In this document: in pieces, positions 12,766-14,614 of the stretch
How positions within the stretch are numbered: the stretch's first letter is position 1
Layout: each line of letters opens with the position of its first letter
NCBI GenBank assembly: GCA_022360535.1
Contig: JAKSCP010000488.1
Location: 1 to 14,614, forward strand
DNA: 14,614 bases
Direction: 5' to 3'
Origin: Pseudomonadales bacterium
Lineage (GTDB): Bacteria > Pseudomonadota > Gammaproteobacteria > Pseudomonadales > Pseudohongiellaceae
The notes under the pieces: generated by a model
Databases searched by the model: none
Seen by the model: the letters and a program-made list of their open reading frames with translations, nothing else
What the model was told of the DNA's origin: nothing
Translations under genes and position numbers: made by a program

Positions 12766-14614
12766 TTAGCTGGCACTCCTTTCCTTATCCCATTGCGCGA
12801 AGGTTTTTCCTTCCTTTGCCAACTGCTCTAATAGAGGAGCAGGTTGCCAATAGTCGGCACCATAGCGGTCACGGAATTCACAAATACTGGCGTAGACTTT
12901 ATCCAGACCAACGTGATCGGCGTAATGCATGGGCCCGCCTTTCGCCGCCGGAAAAGCATAGCCATAAACGTAAACTATATCGATATCACTGGGTCGCTGC
13001 GCAATTCCTTCCTCGAGAATCTTTGCTCCTTCATTTATAAGCGGGTAAAAACAGCGCGCGAGAATTTCCTCATTACTGATTTCTCGTTGTTCCACATCCA
13101 GCTTACCCGCCTCTTCCTTAATCATTGCCTCGACCTCGGGGTCGGACATGCGGCGCCGGGTCTCAGGGTCGTATTTGTAAAAACCAGAACCAGTTTTTTG
13201 CCCGTAGCGACCCATTTCCACTAACAAAGTACCCATGCGATACAACTTGGGGTCGTCCGGCAGGTCCGTACGTGCTTGCCTGGCCTTGTAGCCCACATCT
13301 AACCCAGCCAAATCTCCCATGGCCAAAGGCCCCATCGCCATTCCAAATCCTTCCAGGGCGGAATCCACTTGTTCCGGTGTACAACCATCAAGCAATAACA
13401 TCTGCGCTTCGCGTCCGTAACCACCCAACATGCGATTACCAATGAAGCCGTAGCAGACTCTGGAGAGCGCACACACTTTGCCAATTTTCTTGCCGATACT
13501 CATGGTTGTGGCAAGCACGTCATCAGCACTCTTTTCGCCACGCACCACCTCCAGTAGCTTCATGACGTTAGCGGGACTAAAGAAGTGCATTCCTACAACG
13601 TCCTCTGGTCGCCCAGTTGCTTCAGCAATAGCATCAACGTCCTGGTAAGAGGTATTCGTGGCCAGGATAGCGCCAGGCTTACAAGTGGCATCGAGTTTGG
13701 CAAAGATTTCTTTTTTCAGTTCCAAGTTCTCAAAGACAGCTTCGATAACCAGGTCAACATCGGCAATCTCTGCATAGTCCGTGCTGCCACTGATTAAGGC
13801 GATACGTTCAGCCATCTTGTCTTCGGTTAGCTTTCCTTTCTGTACGGTGATGTTGTAGTTCTTCTGGATGATGCCCATGCCGCGCTGCAAAGCATCATCA
13901 TCGATCTCAACAAGTACAACCGGAATACCAACGTTGGCAAAACACATGGCGATGCCACCACCCATGGTGCCACCACCAATGATCGCCACCTTGCTAATGT
14001 CGCGGGTCGGTGTGTCTTTCGGCAGGTCTTTTATTTTTGCTGCCAGGCGCTCAGCAAAGAAGATATGTCGCATGGCCGCTGATTCAGGGGATTGCACCAG
14101 TTCTCGGAACAATTCCCGCTCTCGCTCCAATCCCTGATCCATTGGCAGATTCACTGCGGCTTCCAGGCAAGACACGATTCGATCCGGAGCGATTTGACCA
14201 CGGGCACGTTTGGCAAGCTGCTTGCGTGCGGCATCGAAGAAACCCGGCTCCACTGTTTCCGGGTCGATAGTGATGTCTCGAATGCGCTTGAGTGGCGCGC
14301 CAGATTTAACCAAATCCTGTGCGTAGGAAATCGCACCGGCGAGCAAATCGTCCCCTTCGATGATCTCATCCACCAGCCCCATGTCTTTGGCTTTGACTAC
14401 CGAGACTGGATTCCCCGAGGTAATCATATCCAACGCGGCTTTTACGCCTGCTACCCGCGGCACTCTTTGCGTGCCGCCCGCACCGGGCAAAAGACCGAGC
14501 TTTACTTCCGGCAAACCGACTTTGGCGGAAGGAACTGCACAGCGATAATGACAGGCTAGAGAGACTTCAAATCCGCCACCCAAGGCAGTGCCGTGAATTG
14601 CTGCTACCACAGGC
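12766..14614 (-). CDS. Enoyl-CoA hydratase/3-hydroxyacyl-CoA dehydrogenase multifunctional protein, 5' end outside window
   Basis: 615 residues are in the window and the frame is open to the right edge; the full protein is probably near 700. Order of domains: crotonase (window residues 1-about 150) with oxyanion-hole HGTALGGGFE and catalytic Glu15 and Glu35 (PEVKLGLLPGAGG); NAD-binding 3-hydroxyacyl-CoA dehydrogenase from VAIIGGGTMGGGIA (208-221), with TNTS (318-321), the catalytic-His MHFFSPANVMKLLEVV (His342, Glu354) and FIGNRML (389-395); then the C-terminal helical domain and a second repeat with VYGYAFPAAKGGPMHYAD (547-564). It runs hydration and second oxidation of beta-oxidation. The closest match by eye is the EHHADH/FadB-FadJ type. 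The first codon called by ORF finding (GTG, 14610) is internal. First gene of a probable operon with the two acyl-CoA dehydrogenases. Confidence 0.95.
   Translation of the reverse strand, partial: PVVAAIHGTALGGGFEVSLACHYRCAVPSAKVGLPEVKLGLLPGAGGTQRVPRVAGVKAALDMITSGNPVSVVKAKDMGLVDEIIEGDDLLAGAISYAQDLVKSGAPLKRIRDITIDPETVEPGFFDAARKQLAKRARGQIAPDRIVSCLEAAVNLPMDQGLERERELFRELVQSPESAAMRHIFFAERLAAKIKDLPKDTPTRDISKVAIIGGGTMGGGIAMCFANVGIPVVLVEIDDDALQRGMGIIQKNYNITVQKGKLTEDKMAERIALISGSTDYAEIADVDLVIEAVFENLELKKEIFAKLDATCKPGAILATNTSYQDVDAIAEATGRPEDVVGMHFFSPANVMKLLEVVRGEKSADDVLATTMSIGKKIGKVCALSRVCYGFIGNRMLGGYGREAQMLLLDGCTPEQVDSALEGFGMAMGPLAMGDLAGLDVGYKARQARTDLPDDPKLYRMGTLLVEMGRYGQKTGSGFYKYDPETRRRMSDPEVEAMIKEEAGKLDVEQREISNEEILARCFYPLINEGAKILEEGIAQRPSDIDIVYVYGYAFPAAKGGPMHYADHVGLDKVYASICEFRDRYGADYWQPAPLLEQLAKEGKTFAQWDKERSAS

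Overview
The window is a densely coded piece of bacterial chromosome, probably from a Gram-negative proteobacterium and most likely a free-living (perhaps marine) gammaproteobacterium. The grounds are the EHHADH/FadJ-like beta-oxidation protein, paired acyl-CoA dehydrogenases, Sec signal peptides, a DUF2237/LOG/2OG-oxygenase gene set, mid-range GC judged by eye, and an otherwise rhizobium-like fused anthranilate synthase. The taxonomic guess is weak. I see no mobile element, tRNA, rRNA, CRISPR array or phage gene.

Layout. (1) Bases 2-658 (+) are the 3' end of a thiolase. (2) Bases 750-3317 (-) form a complete, self-regulated tryptophan entry unit: a strong sigma70-type promoter, a 22-codon leader peptide gene with tandem Trp codons (not in a standard ORF list because it is so short), mutually exclusive antiterminator and terminator hairpins, the fused trpE(G) gene, and a strong intrinsic terminator at its end. 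The promoter is so close to the leader ATG that the transcript should be leaderless or nearly so. (3) Bases 3378-3938 (-) encode a secreted JAMM-like DUF4329 protein. (4) Bases 4235-5041 (+) encode an exported tandem VOC-fold protein. (5) Bases 5061-10205 (-) hold eight tightly spaced genes: a membrane protein, an exported SGNH hydrolase, a PAPS-dependent sulfotransferase, a membrane-anchored nitroreductase-family protein, a DUF2237 protein, a LOG-family nucleotide phosphoribohydrolase, a membrane zinc metallopeptidase and a prolyl-4-hydroxylase-like 2OG oxygenase. (6) Bases 10287-14614 (-) are a fatty-acid (or other acyl-CoA) beta-oxidation operon: a hydratase/3-hydroxyacyl-CoA dehydrogenase fusion running off the right edge, followed by two different acyl-CoA dehydrogenase subunits.

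Function. The right-hand operon supplies the oxidation, hydration and second oxidation steps of beta-oxidation, and the left-hand thiolase could supply the cleavage step, but it lies 10 kb away on the other strand. The most informative system is the trp unit. The leader peptide, the region 1:2 pairing, the region 2:3 antiterminator and the 3:4 terminator can all be read directly from the sequence. They form a classic ribosome-mediated attenuator, in the leaderless form known from Sinorhizobium meliloti, with an uncommon run of mixed aromatic codons (Phe-Tyr-Phe-Trp-Trp-Phe). The middle block (5061-10205) looks like a set of housekeeping or accessory enzymes without one obvious shared pathway.
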